From assembly GCA_007922305.1 (NCBI GenBank), contig ML677364.1:21187326-21251325 (forward strand): DNA of 64,000 nucleotides. Reading direction: 5' to 3'. Made by a program: the position numbers and the translations under genes. This document shows positions 36,990-49,707 of this stretch, piece by piece. Source of the stretch: Dermatemys mawii. Taxonomy: Eukaryota > Chordata > Testudines > Dermatemydidae. The notes beneath the pieces were generated by a model that saw nothing but the letters and a program-made list of their open reading frames with translations, was not told the DNA's origin and made no database searches. The number at the start of each line of letters is the position of its first letter. Position 1 is the first letter of the stretch.

Positions 36990-37439
36990 TTACTTATGAT
37001 GCCTTGGTGAAGGAGCTCACTCCTGGGCCGCTCACAAACAGCCTTTTAGCATGCAAGCCATACCCTGCATATCTGTGTGCAACTGCCACCTGCCTAATTG
37101 TGGGGCTGGTTCTGCACTGGCTTTGTACTTCGGTTACACTCTGGTTCTCCCCAGCCTTGGTTATACTACAGGGTGGTCCCCAACATACACCCAATCTTTG
37201 ATTTTCCCCAAGAAATGTAAGTCCTGTACTGTCGAGTCCTCTCCTGACAATACAAGTTATATCAAATCTGTTATTTCTTTAATAGAAATAATATGCACAC
37301 AATTGCCACCCCAAATGGAGTTTCCTCAAAAGTCTGCTTTGCAATGATACTACAAAACTTGACATCAGGTAGGCTGCCGGTATGATGACACCACAGTTTA
37401 TCATGCTGACCAATATTGTCTCATTGTTTCCTTATACCG
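36990..37439. other. Unannotated stretch
   Basis: No supported feature. Confidence 0.3.
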
Positions 37440-37560
37440 CTGAATCTGTCTAGATTTATCTCTTGTCTTAAACTTAGAATGCAAGTTCTTTAGAAGAGGG
37501 ACTGTCTTTTTACTCTGTGTTTGTATAGTGCCTAGCACAATGGGATCCTGATCCATGAAT
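37440..37560 (+). repeat. L2-type LINE 3' tail relic
   Basis: gcaagttctttagaagaggg, then actgtctttttactctgtgt and gtatagtgcctagcacaatg follows the L2 3'-end pattern (gcagggactgtct...gtgcctagcaca). Confidence 0.6.
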
Positions 37561-37574
37561 AAGGCCCCTAGGCA

Positions 37575-37635
37575 CTAATACATACCAACAAACCAACCAA
37601 CCAACCAACCCAACAAAGAAACCAACAAACCAACG
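37575..37635 (+). repeat. (AACC)n microsatellite
   Basis: Uninterrupted ccaaccaaccaaccaacc with flanking imperfect caaa/ccaa units. Confidence 0.9.
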
Positions 37636-37648
37636 CACACACTGCCAT

Positions 37649-38859
37649 TGTGATGAGTTCCCTGCAGGTGCCACCTGGAACTGGGGTACCACTGAGCCTT
37701 CTGACTCACCAGCCTGACTCACATGGTGCTGCTGTGACAAACTGTGGACTGCTCACAGTCCTACACTTTCACCAGCATTTGCATATGCAGGGACACACCT
37801 AGGTGCAGTTGCATGCAGGCTGACCAGCCACTGTATGAAGCAACAATAGAGAGGCTACAACCAAGATAACTCCTAGCTCCCTAGGCAGGCTCCACCACTG
37901 GAGTATAAACCCAAAATTATACTATCTTGCACTGCACAGAGATCTGAAGAATGTAAATTAATAAATAGTTTGCCCCTCCCTCAATGTGGAGAGGAATACG
38001 CAACAAGCGTGTGTTAAACCAAGCTGAGATATTCCCCAGACACTTAAGTCAAAGGCACACTTGTTTAGTTAAAGCAAAAAAAAATGTTTATTAACTACAA
38101 AAGATATATTTGAAGTTATTACAAGTGATAGCAAACGGATCAAAGCAGATTACCTAGCAAATATAACAAAACTGCAAACTAAGTCTAAAATACTAGATAG
38201 ATTGGAAATGAATTAGCAATTTATCACCCTGGCTGATGATACAAGCAGTTCACCAGGTTTCAATACATAGGCTAGAAATCCTTTTAGCCTAGGACCAGCA
38301 CTTCCTCCAATTCAGTCTTTGTTTCTCAAATGTTTTCAGGACTGTCCATGTGTAGGGAGTGAGGCCCCTCAATGATGTCATACTCCACCTTATATAGCTT
38401 TACCATTTGGCTTTGTTCCAAAACCAAAACAGTTCCCAGCCTAGTTTGTGGAAAAATACAGGTACCCAAAATGGAGTTCAGTGTCATGTGGTCTGGTCAC
38501 ATGCTCTTGCATGCCCTGCTGAGTCATAGCAGCCATTACTTACAGGCTGGGAGAGAAGCTTCTCCTATGGCTATTGTTTCCCCTAATATCCCATTACCTT
38601 TAATAGGTACTTCCAAAACAGCTGTCTAGACTAGAAGCACTTTGCCTAGTGGGTGTCACCCAGATGTAACCATATTTGAAATACATACATAGTCAATATT
38701 CATAAATTCAGATCCAAAAAGGAGGATGCATACAAATAGGATAATCATCTTCAGCAAATCATAACTTTTCCAATGACCCCTCACAAGACCCATCTTGTAT
38801 ACAAAGCATGAAAATTATATGATAATTATACAACTATGAAAATATGGGGTATAGTGTCA
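37649..38859 (-). mobile_element. Probable LTR (about 1.2 kb), minus orientation
   Basis: On the minus strand the block starts tgacactatacccc and ends aactcatcaca (TG...CA). A TATA-like gctatataaggtgg lies near 38390 and an AATAAA within gttaataaacattt near 38088, about 300 bp further, in the order expected for U3-R-U5 on that strand. No matching TSD could be found and no internal genes flank it, so this is a likely but unproven solo LTR. Confidence 0.5.
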
Positions 38860-41160
38860 TAACCATATCATGCTTTGACAAAGACAACGTAAAAATATAA
38901 ACTTAGACCCATAACAGGACTACTCTCATGAATAAAGTTATGCACCTACTTAAGTTTTTGCAGAATCTGGTGGTTAAATTATAAAATCATACCAAAATCA
39001 ACTTTTCCTATGGATAACATCTACTCATTGGTGAATATTCAAGTATATCCAAAACAATATAGCAATTTGTAATTTTCAAATTTAGCTTGGTTTCCATTTT
39101 AAGACATATATAAAGTTTTGAGTAAAGAACTCTTGCCATTAAAATCCTGGATTCAATTCTGGAATGACATTGAATGTGTTATAGTGATTAATTCAATGAA
39201 CAAGTCTCAGTTTAAGTGAAAGTTCTTTCCTTCCTAAATGTCCAGTTACCATATGCTCTTCGCTCTTTTATTATACACATTCACCAACAACCAAATGGAC
39301 AGTATCTCACTATCTTTAGTTATGGGTAAAACAGGATTTAAGTATAGAAAATAAAATAGCCTGCTATACCACAAAATTAGAAAAATGCAACGCTTTATGA
39401 TTATTAGGAATAATTTTTTTTTCTTAGAAACAATACCATTGCTCTGTCAACCATAGGACAGTGTTTCAAAGCAGTACCCTACCAAAGATGTTTGAAGTTT
39501 TACTGGATCAAATGGGTCATGTTAGGTGAGAGTACCCTCCATACAAAGAAAGATTTTGAAAACACTGGCTGCCAAGATTTGTTGAAGATAAAAACTGCAC
39601 ATTATCATTTTCAGGGGAAATCTATCTCAGGATCTAGGAAGTTCTTGTTGTGCCTAATGTGTTTTCTACATCACATGCAGAGGAGATGAGTCAACTTTTG
39701 AAAGAGAGAGCAGTCTGCACAGTGTAGAAGGAGGAAAGCAATAGTGCATTCTGAGAGCCCTGTCAAAAGCAGAATTTTCCTGCTAATACAAATCCTATCT
39801 GGCAGCCCTGGCATGTATGCCCTCTCATCCTGTCACAACAAACCGCGGATGAATCTCAAAGATTAACGTGTCAGGCTATATGCATTATTGTAATTAACAT
39901 TATGGGGAAACCCGACAATCAGAAAGTCTCTGCCATCTCAGTAACTGTTTTTATGCTTTTCATAAATAATTGTGACACAAATGTTTTCAGCTGGGTAAAA
40001 CCATCTCAAGGCTGTGAGGGAATTCCATAGAGAGCTAGTGAGATGTTTTTAAAATGCAAATAGGAACAGGCTAAATCAATAAAGGAGAAGGGGGAACGTT
40101 TTTTTGAGGGGGTAACTGAAACTTATCTTTTTTCCTGTTTAAACTTAATAAATTTATAAAAAATAATTTATCTGAATAACTTCTTTCTTTGAATTCTCTC
40201 TTTTAAAATAGCTATGAACCTTAGTAGCAATGAGCTATACTGATTGTTATCCTCTCTATACTTATCTACTATAACTGCAATGAAATATATTTTAAAAATA
40301 TTTTCCATGAAAATATGCACACACCCTGCAGTGTTAAAAAGCTCCTGCAAATTACAATCTTGCCAAATTTAAAACCTGTTTAACCCAAGTCTTTGTATTC
40401 AAAATGCACACCATTAAAGAGGCAGTTCATCTTTAATAGACTTCCATAATTAAATAGAAAATTATTTCATCAATGACAATTTAGATGACATTTCTGCTTC
40501 AGTAAAACTAGAGCTGAGACTACTGCATGTTAAATTGTTTCAGTGTAGAAAAAGTAATGTCAAGAAACAAGAAAAAAATACCTTCATCACATTTATTTAA
40601 TGGATAAAACATGAAGTGAGCAGCAGTGGAGATAAGCACCCTGGAGGCTGTTTAGTTTGTCACAGCATACACACAGTAATCCCTGACAGTCCTCAGTTAG
40701 GAGGGTTTTTTCTCTTGTTTTTGCTAATGCAAAGCAAAGCCACAGTGATAGCTGCTTAGTAATACAGCAGATTTTAACAGTTTAAACATGAAGCAATAAT
40801 TCACAGAACACAACCTGAAAGACACAACAGATGTGCAAAGTTAATTTGATATACAGTATAACCAGAGACAGAATCTTTCACCTTAACTTCCAATATAAAT
40901 GTGAACTCTGATGATAAGATTCTGCACCCAGAAAGCCCCCATTGACTTGTGGGAGTGGGTCACATGGATATAACTGAAAGGAAAATCTGACCCAGAGCGT
41001 CATTAATGGTTTTACTAAAGGCCCCGTTATACCCTTTGATCTTTATGCAAAACTCCCATAATGCTTCGTGTTTGGAGCTAGAGAGAGAGAACAATCTAAG
41101 CTATTATGAAAGTTGCTGGTGGGGGGCTTAGGTTTTCTCTACTTGATTAGAGAATAATCT
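38860..41160. other. Unannotated AT-rich stretch
   Basis: Plain sequence; no ORF, TIR or LINE tail seen. Confidence 0.4.
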
Positions 41161-41164
41161 TCAT

Positions 41165-41335
41165 GTTTTGATTGTAAACTTTCTGGGGCCAGTGATCTGT
41201 CTTGTAGCTTATCTATACACATTTATTACTCCTATTTTATTTATTTCTGGTAGTGCTTGCAATATGGTAGGTGCTTCACAAACAAAAAAGAAGACACAGT
41301 CCTTGTTCTGAGTTGCTCAAACCTAAAGACATACA
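41165..41335 (+). repeat. MIR/L2-like relic
   Basis: atttatttctggtagtgctt, then ggtaggtgcttcacaaac and gacacagtccttgttctgag resembles the MIR/CORE-SINE central region as found in reptiles. Confidence 0.45.
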
Positions 41336-41361
41336 AACAGCAGGTAGGGGGTAAGGGATAC

Positions 41362-41840
41362 AGAACATAGAATATCAGGGTTGGAATGGACCTCAGGAGG
41401 ACATCTAGTCCAACCCCCTGCTCAGAGCAGGACCAATCCCCAACTAAGTCATCCCAGCCAGGGCTTTGTCAAGCCTGACCTTAAAAACCTCTAAGGAGAG
41501 AGATTCCACCGCCTCCCTAGGTAACCCATTCCAGAGCTTCATCACTCTCCTAGTGAAAAAGATTTTCCTAATATCCAACCTAAACCTCCCCCTCTGCAAC
41601 TTGAGGCCATTACTCCTTGTTCTGCCATCAGCAACCACTGAGAACAGTCTAGATCCATCCTCTTTGGAACCTCCTTGCAGGTAGCTGAAAGCAGCTATCA
41701 AATCCCCCTTCATTCTTCTCTTCTGTAGACTAAACAATCCCAGTTCCCTCAGCCTCTCATCATAAATCATGTGCTCCAGCCCCCTAATCATTTTTGTTGC
41801 CCTCCACTGGACTCTTTGCAATTTTTCCACATTAATAAGC
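41362..41840 (-). pseudogene. CR1 LINE ORF2 C-terminus and 3' tail
   Basis: A 128-codon open minus frame (41444-41830) reads MEKLQRVQWRATKMIRGLEH, DERLRELGLFSLQKRRMKGD, RRVMKLWNGLPREAVESLSL and EVFKVRLDKAL. This is the well-known C-terminal part of CR1 ORF2 after the RT. Its stop is followed toward 41362 by the CR1 3' UTR (plus strand cagggttggaatggacctca; tagtccaaccccctgctcag) and the terminal agaacatagaatatc tail. The frame is open throughout, so this copy is younger than the CR1 at 6742 or 27262, but it is 5'-truncated and lacks RT and endonuclease. CR1 encodes its own retrotransposition machinery when complete. Confidence 0.9.
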
Positions 41841-42342
41841 TGTTTTTTTTATAAATAGGGTATATAACTATTGCCAGTTAGTTTCCCAATGCCAATCATG
41901 CTATATAAACAACAACAAAAAACAGATGAATGTAATGTGCTGGTGTATGTTTCAACCTGAAAAAATTAATGTTTGCCATTCATTAATTGGCTCTTCTTTG
42001 TTCAGGAAATACTTTTCAGCAGGACATACTTCAATAAGTAAAGGTGGAACAGTGCTTCTATATGATGATGAGAACATTTGAAAACACTTTTATCAAGGAA
42101 AAGAGAGAGGTGGCCTTGGGTTTTCACATGGGAAAGTACTAGGAGAAAAGACTTTTCCCAACTATATTTTATGAAAACCAAGCAATTTTAAAGCTGTATC
42201 AGAGAGATCACAGTACACAAAAATATTTTGTCATACATAGTTAACAAACAACTTAGTGTTATTTCTTCAAAAGAGATAACTGGAATGAAAAAAAAAAATT
42301 TGAATCAGCAAATTGGCACAACCAGTTCAGCCAGAGTATCTG
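41841..42342. other. Unannotated stretch
   Basis: No feature recognised. Confidence 0.35.
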
Positions 42343-42482
42343 GCAGCCACCGTCCAAGAACAAAAGGATTTGTGCCTTGGGGAAGTTTTTAACCTAAGCT
42401 GGTAGAAATAAGCTTATGGGGTCTTTCATGCGGGTCCCCACATCTGTACCCTAGAGTTCAGAGTGGGGAGGGAACCCTGACA
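42343..42482 (-). mobile_element. LTR fragment, same family as 4117-4884
   Basis: The minus strand begins tgtcagggttccctccccac and runs tgaactctagggtacagatg, tggggacc, then aagcttatttctaccagctt. This is colinear with the left 110-140 bp of the 4117 LTR, with scattered differences. The remainder is missing. Confidence 0.75.
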
Positions 42483-43617
42483 CACACATATGACTGCTAA
42501 TGAAAAAAAATGGTTCCAAAGAAAAAAGAGTTACCATTTGATCTGGAACTCATACTGGAGGACCTTATATCACTAACAAAAGTCTGGATGTTTGAGGCTG
42601 CTATAGTCTCCTTTTATGTATTTCAGATTATTTGCAGGGAAACAATACTCACTTTCTGCACAGTGCCATACTCAGATTTCAAGAGACAAGGACCAGGATC
42701 ACTTTAGGGTTTGTGCTAGCTAAAGATGATGCATACTTCTGGCAAATAAGGCTGTGGAGGACCTACAGACAGATAATAGCTGGTATTTAAATGCCTAACT
42801 TCCATAACAGGAGTTAGCACTTGAATAGCTTTGAGGAGCTGGGTGATAGTTCATAAAAAAGGGGACTGTGGCCAGTGGAGGAGCTATTCATTGCATCCTC
42901 ACTGTAGCTGCTGATGGTTGGGTCCCATGGAGCCCCTGGGAAAGATTAAAGCTGTACTTCCCTGGCACAGCCTACAGATGCAGCAGAATTAAGTCGCATA
43001 AGCAGCTGCCATTTGCTCTCACCCAGGTGCACAGGCAGCTGACATCTCCCTCTCCACCCTTTCGCACACACACTCTACATAAGAGTCTATTGCATCACAG
43101 GCTGTGTGACTGCAGTCCAATAAGCGCCTCCCAGCTTGAAGAGAACTTAGAAATGAAGTACAAAATCAAACCCTTCTTTGGCCTTTAAAAAAAACAAAAC
43201 AAAGCAAAAACAAAAAACCAAACCAACTTTGGTGGGGATTTCAAAAGCATGCAGCATTGACCTAACTGCTCCCACTAAAGTGAGTGTTAGTTTTATCATA
43301 GGTGTCCATGTCAGCATGTTTAGGCCAAAGTTGAACCATTTAAAAAATCCTGTCCTTTATTTATATTAATTTTCTATTACAGTTTCTACCAGTATAAGTT
43401 ATACTACATATGCTTCCTACCCCCCACCCCCGCTCTTTCCCAGCAGTCAAGGACAAAATGTTTGCATCTTTCTTCATTACATAAGCATTGGTATGTTATT
43501 TACTGTTTTTCCACCATTTGTGGGGGAGAAAGGTGGAGAGATTAAGTTGTAGCCTCAATACAGCAAGCACAGAACATTTTGGAAAAAAACAAACAAAAGA
43601 AATAGATCATGTAAAGA
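42483..43617. other. Unannotated stretch
   Basis: A-rich run with caaaaac words near 43185-43225; the overlapping frame is low-complexity. Confidence 0.35.
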
Positions 43618-43700
43618 ATGTTGATCAGCCTTTGGCCTTCCTGTAATATATGACATTTCTGGAAAATGTTATCTGGGATAATACACAGTGGAACATTCAT
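43618..43700 (+). repeat. Diverged repeat, copy 1 (partner at 44650)
   Basis: gttgatcagcctttggcctt, then tgtaatatatgacatttctg and atctgggataatacacagtg aligns with 44655-44725 in the same orientation. Confidence 0.45.
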
Positions 43701-44649
43701 TTAAATTATCTCCTGTGACCTTGGACATCTAATACAAACATAAATGTGATTCAGATAATGTTAGTTCAGTTAGGAGGATAATGTTACATGTAAATTCATA
43801 TTAGATAATAACTATGGAGCCAGTCTTGTGTATGGCAATTGGAACAAGGCATCTTGAATCAACAGTGAACATTTATAGGTGTAACTGTGGGGCTAATTGC
43901 TAACTGAATACTGGCTATGTTTTTGAGCAGTGCACCTTGCGCACAACCAGATATGCACTGCAGATAGGAAGTGTCTTCACTGATTTTTGCTGCCCTATTC
44001 ATGCGTAAAGATCCATGAAACTTCAAGATATCCAGACAGTAGAGTTAAAACATTCTTATTTAAAGGGTAATCAAGTCAAACCAGGTGTGGTAAACAGAAT
44101 AGGCATTCCCGTGCAAGATATCTGTTTCTGAATACATTATGCGCAGTACATCTGTATTTGCAATCACTACATTTGGCACTGTTTATTTATAAGTAGCTGT
44201 GCAGGCCATTTTTGGCCTTTATACTATTATCAGAACATAGCCTGGTAAAATATATTGTGAGAAAACAACAGCAGCTACACAATCTAAACAAAAACTCACT
44301 TAAAGAAAGACTTTACAGTGTGTAGCCTCCTCAAGTTTCTCTTGACATACCTATATACCTTTCAAACACTCTAGATTCTTTTGACCTATATCGTTGTATA
44401 TCGATAGCTCACTGAAGTTTAAGCTGCTCTTCTCAGCCTTCTCCAGTAGTGCTTATTTCTCACAGAACTTCTATCATTCCTTGTCATCAGCTATATCATT
44501 GAGACTTGAAAGTCACCCTTTCCTGCCATCATTTTACAAAAATAATTCTACATTATCTATACATGGATGTAGTTGAAAGAATATGGTTTAAAGACATTTT
44601 TACTAGCTGAGGTTACTATGTTCATTTAAGGAAATGTGTGTATCAGGGT

Positions 44650-44725
44650 GTTGATCGGTCTGCCTTTTTTTGTAATATAGAACTTTTTTTGGAAGACGCT
44701 ATCTGGATAATACACTGGAGAACAA
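44650..44725 (+). repeat. Diverged repeat, copy 2 (partner at 43618)
   Basis: gttgatcggtctgcctt, then tgtaatatagaacttttttt and atctggataatacactggag, 1 kb from its partner. Family unknown. Confidence 0.45.
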
Positions 44726-47700
44726 AACATATACATTTTCTCGAGTTCTTTTAATTTTAACAAAAGTTTGATTTGGTATTTTGTAGAAGAAGGTTTTTTT
44801 AAAAAATTAAAAACAGCATTTTGTTACATAAAACAGCTATGTTGAGATTCTCATGCCTTTATTTTAAACCAGATTCTTCTTTTACTTTCTATTTATGAAT
44901 TCTTGTAAAGAAAATTACTACTTCACATGTCAATCTTCAGTGGCATTTATGGCTTCCACAGATATTAGTTAATTAGGTTGCTTGGTTCCATTTAATTTTT
45001 AAATGACTGTGACATGGACCTTATGTTGTGATCTGCTGAATGAAAGAGGATGTGCTGAGGATTTTCCCCTTCTAGAAGTAGTACATCAATGAGACATTTT
45101 CTTAATAAAAGCCTTGCATCGAATCTGTAATCAGAGCACTAGACACACACAAACCAGCACAAACATTCGTTAATTCCAGAAGCTGCCATTCCTGATCTGA
45201 ATTTAAACATTACTCCTCAAAAATTTAACCTCAGCAGTGATTTGGGATAAAAATCTGTTTACCTATTACAGTAATAGATGCATTTAGTCAAACTTATATT
45301 GTCATACAGAAGTTATGTTTCATATCTAAATGACTAGTCTTACTTTTTTTAAAAAAAGTCAATGGTGCACTGGAATAAGGAAGCAATTTCAAACATGACT
45401 TTAAAATTGCTACCTGATTAGTCTTCACTTTACCCAATCTTAGACTGCAGAATTAATTGGTGCTTGGCTTAAAATTAGAATAATTTCAATCTATTGTGTA
45501 ACACCTGTGAGCTCATCATTAAGTGTTCTCAAACAAGAGAAGTAAGTGTGCTCTTCAACAATTCTTACACATCAGTGCAGTACAACTACAGGATTTCCCT
45601 GAGTAGAGAAACTTAAAAAACATTCATTAAAATAAAGCCCATATATGCACCTACAATCATCACATCACCTTTGTTAGAAAACAAAATCCATCTGTACACA
45701 GACCTACACGGATAGGGAGAGATTCAAGCCATGGCTCATTAATCCAAATTTTTATTTCTATATTCCACTAGCTGATCACATTAGCACTGATATATTTCAT
45801 ATCAAACTAAAATCATGCCCAAAAAAAACAGCTGTATACGTGCCCTTTTTTTTTTTTTTTTTTTTAACATCTAAATGCCAATGCCTGCAATAGAGTTGTA
45901 CAAGAAAAGAAACATGTTTCACTGGTATTAGAGAGAAAATATTAATGGGCTGAGTTGAGACATTTATACAAATAATCCTGTAATATATTTATTTATTTAT
46001 GTAATAAAGTCACTCTAGGTACAATGAGAAAGTCACTTTTAAAGTAACAATGGAATCCAACGAATTTGCTCATTATGTCATAAATGAGAGAAAAAAAATA
46101 ACATTTCTTCACTCAGTATCATAGTGGGCACTTTCTAGTCCCAACACAGTTAATGTTGCAAAATAGTTTTTATTATAAGCTCCTGTTTTTGCAAGTTAAT
46201 AGCTTTCCAAGATATTTACCTTTGGGGCTGAAAAGTTTCATGTTTGTTTTCTACCCAAAAGTGAATTTGTTTGAATATTTCAGCTAAACCCCTTCAGACA
46301 TATTTTAAATTATGAGGAGTAATGGGGAAGAATACACTTTTCCCTTTGTAATAAACACATATGTTTGAATAAGGATACAGCAAAAACAGTTTAACTTTTG
46401 ACTTAACAGTGTATAACCACAGGATCCACATATTGTGAATATAGTTCTCATTGAGGACTAGTGCTTCTGGTTTGAAAAAACAAAGATATGACCATTTAAA
46501 AATTGTATACTGAGTAGTCATAGTAGAAGATATCCTTATTTGTACAGGTGTGCACATATATATATACTGTCCCTTTGTGCAGGTAGTTAGGGTGGAGCCA
46601 GTTAAGTACACAGATAGGTACATGCATATTTGTTGATTAAAATAACTTTGAAGATCTATAGGCAAAGGTGAGCAAATAGCTGGAGAGCAAGGAATCACGT
46701 TCTGCAAAGCAAACGGAGAATGTGGTAGCTTCTCTATGGTGACTAAGATTCATTGGTACTATCTGATTTGTGCACTGGTCATTATAGTTCAAATCTGTCT
46801 GTGGTGCAGGGAATCCTTTGCTTTTCCCTACAGAATAAAATAACTATGAAAATTACCTGCCCACTCCCCAAATTTTATATATGCTTTTGCAAATAATGAG
46901 TCTCATTTACACTAAGGTTCCTTCACACTGTTTTGGCACTGTAAAAGGGCCTTAAAAACTGAAATAGTAAGGTTTGTTTTTTTTAAAAGAATATTAAACA
47001 GTATCGGAGTTAAATAGCTCAACGTAGGGCAGGCTGAAGTGTGATCAAATGTGTGAAGTTCTGCAATGTAGCTTGCGGCCCTCTCCTCTTTAGTATAGAG
47101 GCCCAGCCCACAGTTACTACAGGTCCCGAGAAGCGATGTTCCATCTTGAACTGAGAGGAAGTCTGCTCCCAAAAAAATGTAGCATGGTATACTCGGACTT
47201 GTTTCTAGAGACCTTATCTCCATATTAAAGAAAATGGCAATTACCATCCACTCCTATTTAATGTAAATTAGGTGCAGTCCTGAGCCTCCTGGAAAGTTGA
47301 CAATATGGTTCCCTGGGGCAAAGTTGGAACCCTTTGTATTAGCATGCTCAGTAAAATAATCAACTAAATTCCACCCTTATTGCAATTTGCTACCTCTGCA
47401 AATGCTCAACAAATAAACTGCTTTCAAACTTTGTTGTTAATTATTTATCATCAAATTTTGTTTAGGAAAAATGGATTAATTAAATAAAGGAATATTTAAT
47501 AAAATATATGCAATAGTAAATTCAAACACACAGTCTCTTATGAGTCAGAAAGAACACAGATGAGAAATAGTCAAGGAAGAGCTTAACATAGTGACAATGA
47601 TACAAAATTAAATTCTAAAAGATATCCTAGATTTCTGATGGGAATACTTGACAAATGAAAAACACTTTTCAATTTAAATTAAATTAAATTTCCAATTAAG

Positions 47701-48214
47701 TTACAGAGAGCTGTACTCCAGCAGGAAAACCTACTAAAATCATTTATTTCTTGATCTTGAATTAAACATTTGGAGTAGCTTAATGTATGATGACCCAACA
47801 TGTGGAGAACAATACATATCCTCTGCCTTTTTTTTAAATCAACACTGCATATAATAAAGCTCTGTTTTATACTGCCAGTACTGATATTCCTTATATTCAC
47901 TAACTAAAGCAGGGGTGGAATTTAGCTGGTTACATAGTTGTGAAAAGTGACATTCACAAAATAATCTTAATACTTCTAACGATTCTTTCTGTATAGCACA
48001 TAGTCTATGCCTGTTAAGTCTATTTCACAAAACAAATGTTATATTCTAGTTATCCGTGTCCTGGAGGTTTTTTTGAGTTTATAAGTATTGTACATATTTT
48101 AAGTAACGTACAGAATGAAATACAGATAGAGTAAGGTACAATCTAGGCTACAGTATCCATTAGCAATGAACCAGAACAGAACAAACCCCCCTAATTATGA
48201 CTAGTCTAAATTTT
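44726..48214. other. Unannotated AT-rich stretch
   Basis: Contains a 20-T run at 45846-45865. Minus frames at 46294-46707 (137 codons) and 46912-47247 (111 codons) show no domain. The second may be part of an unrecognised repeat. Confidence 0.35.
45846..45865 (+). repeat. Poly-T run (20 T)
   Basis: Homopolymer; it could be the A-tail of an antisense retrocopy, but I see no parent sequence beside it. Confidence 0.9.
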
Positions 48215-48285
48215 GAGAAAGTTCACTGAAGTCAACGGGAGTTTTGCCATTGACTTCAATGGGACCAGGATTTCACCTCATGTCT
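48215..48285. repeat. Ancient short amniote repeat, self-complementary
   Basis: cactgaagtcaacgggagtt, then ttgccattgacttcaatggg. The two halves tgaagtcaa/ttgacttca form an inverted pair. A relative lies at 61165-61240. Confidence 0.5.
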
Positions 48286-48451
48286 TGATGTGAATATTAG
48301 AAACTTTTATTTCTATAATTAATTGAACCAAAGTACCATATTCAAACAGCTCTGAATTTAGGGATTGTCTGGGATATGGACTTTATAACCCAGGTATTTT
48401 TTGGAGCCATTGGTTTCTGAATCAAGGCTATGGAAGTCATGTATCTCTAAA

Positions 48452-48680
48452 GAGACAAGATGGGTAAGAATATCTTTTATAAGACCAACTTCTGTTGGTG
48501 AGACGGACAAACTTTCTAACATACCCAGAGCTCTTCTTCAGGTCTGGGAAATGCACTCTTGAGTACATTTCCCAGACCTGAAGAAAAGTTTTGTACAAGC
48601 TCAAACACTTGTCTGTCTCACCAACAAATGCTGGTCCAATAAAAGATATTACCTCACCCACCTTGTCTCACTAATATCCT
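48452..48680. mobile_element. Second-family PLE tails as a short inverted pair
   Basis: The minus arm about 48452-48553 and plus arm 48566-48680 both encode the second PLE tail (ctcaccaaca..., aaaagatatt..., ccttgtctca on the sense strand). The innermost 20 bases are perfect inverted repeats around a 12-base loop (48554-48565). Tails face outward, the same design as the first-family pairs. The arms differ more than those at 49.5 kb, so it is older. I found no clear TSD. Confidence 0.75.
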
Positions 48681-49507
48681 GTGACCAACAGGGCTCCATA
48701 ACACTGCATGTAGCTCTGAAGCCACATATCCCATTCAGGAGAAGATATGCTAAGCCTGAAAATCCCCTCAAAAATCTCTTTGCATCTGGAATATAGAGCA
48801 TAAAAGTGGGGAGAGCACCAACCACCACTTAGTTTCCTTGCAACCACAGAATCCCTGAAGCAAAGGACTCTGAGGTAGAGAGGGCGGAGGGGGATCATGG
48901 AACATGTATAATAACAACACATCTCAAAGAACTCAATAACTGTTCAGGTAATTTACTTTTCATTCCACTTCAAGTGATTCTCCATGTGCATGTTGCACTA
49001 TAGGTGATCCCAAGTAGAAGACCAATATAATGAAGGTACAAGCTTGAAGTCTTAGGAGAAGATTGCAGCAGACTTGACAAATATAGCATCGATGTACAGA
49101 CATCGATAGCGGAATGTGCATATGAACAATTATTTGAAGGAAAATATATTAAGTTTCTGAAAGAATACCAAAGGGTAACAATGACTATGGAGAACTTTCA
49201 ACTATTGCACCAGGTCTTCATAGGGTGCATAAGAGATAAAGGGCCAAAATCTGCCAGTGAAATAGATGGGAGCTATGTGTGCAGCTTGAAGGGGAAATAT
49301 GAAGTAGAGAAACTAAATGTTTGTGTAGACAAACCCTTTGATACTCAGGTGATAAGAGAATTGAAAACTATAAAGCAGGTAGGTAGGTGTTTTTATGACT
49401 TCTGAATTGTTGAGATGATTTGGTCTTAAGTAGGTTATTTTCTTTTTAGAAGAGAAATGGGTGGACTGCCTGGGGATTTCAGCCATTGGTGACCAGCAGT
49501 GTTGTAA
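48681..49507. other. Unannotated stretch
   Basis: No supported feature; frames near 49181-49405 are unremarkable. Confidence 0.35.
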
Positions 49508-49567
49508 CTACACTGGCACAAAGAGTCCTGTGGCACCTTAAAGACTAACTGAAATTTTTTCAGAGCA

Positions 49568-49600
49568 TGAGCTTTCGTGGGCTAATACCCACTTCGTCGG
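49568..49600 (-). other. Hammerhead-like core, minus partner
   Basis: Mirror of 50538-50575: ccgacga, 5-bp stem gtggg/cccac, gaaa (plus 49573-49576), gc-tcat-gc short stem III, tc. Differs from the consensus CUGANGA by U to C at position 4. Confidence 0.55.
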
Positions 49601-49707
49601 ATGCATGCAGTGGAAGTATCCAGGGGCAGGTATAAATAGGTAGGCAAGAACCAGGTGGGAGATAACAAGGTTAGTCCAATCAGGCTGAACCAGCTTGTTA
49701 TCTCTAA

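Noticed and set aside
36452..37010. Cluster of frames with a CTG run, considered as a CpG-rich first exon
   Set aside because: The segment shares its right end with another dispersed element (53291) and has no conserved protein.
37575..37635. Regular repeats considered as a CRISPR-like or regulatory array
   Set aside because: Simple (AACC)n microsatellite without spacers.
46294..46707. 137-codon open frame on the minus strand
   Set aside because: AT-rich, no domain, no splice context; consistent with a chance frame.
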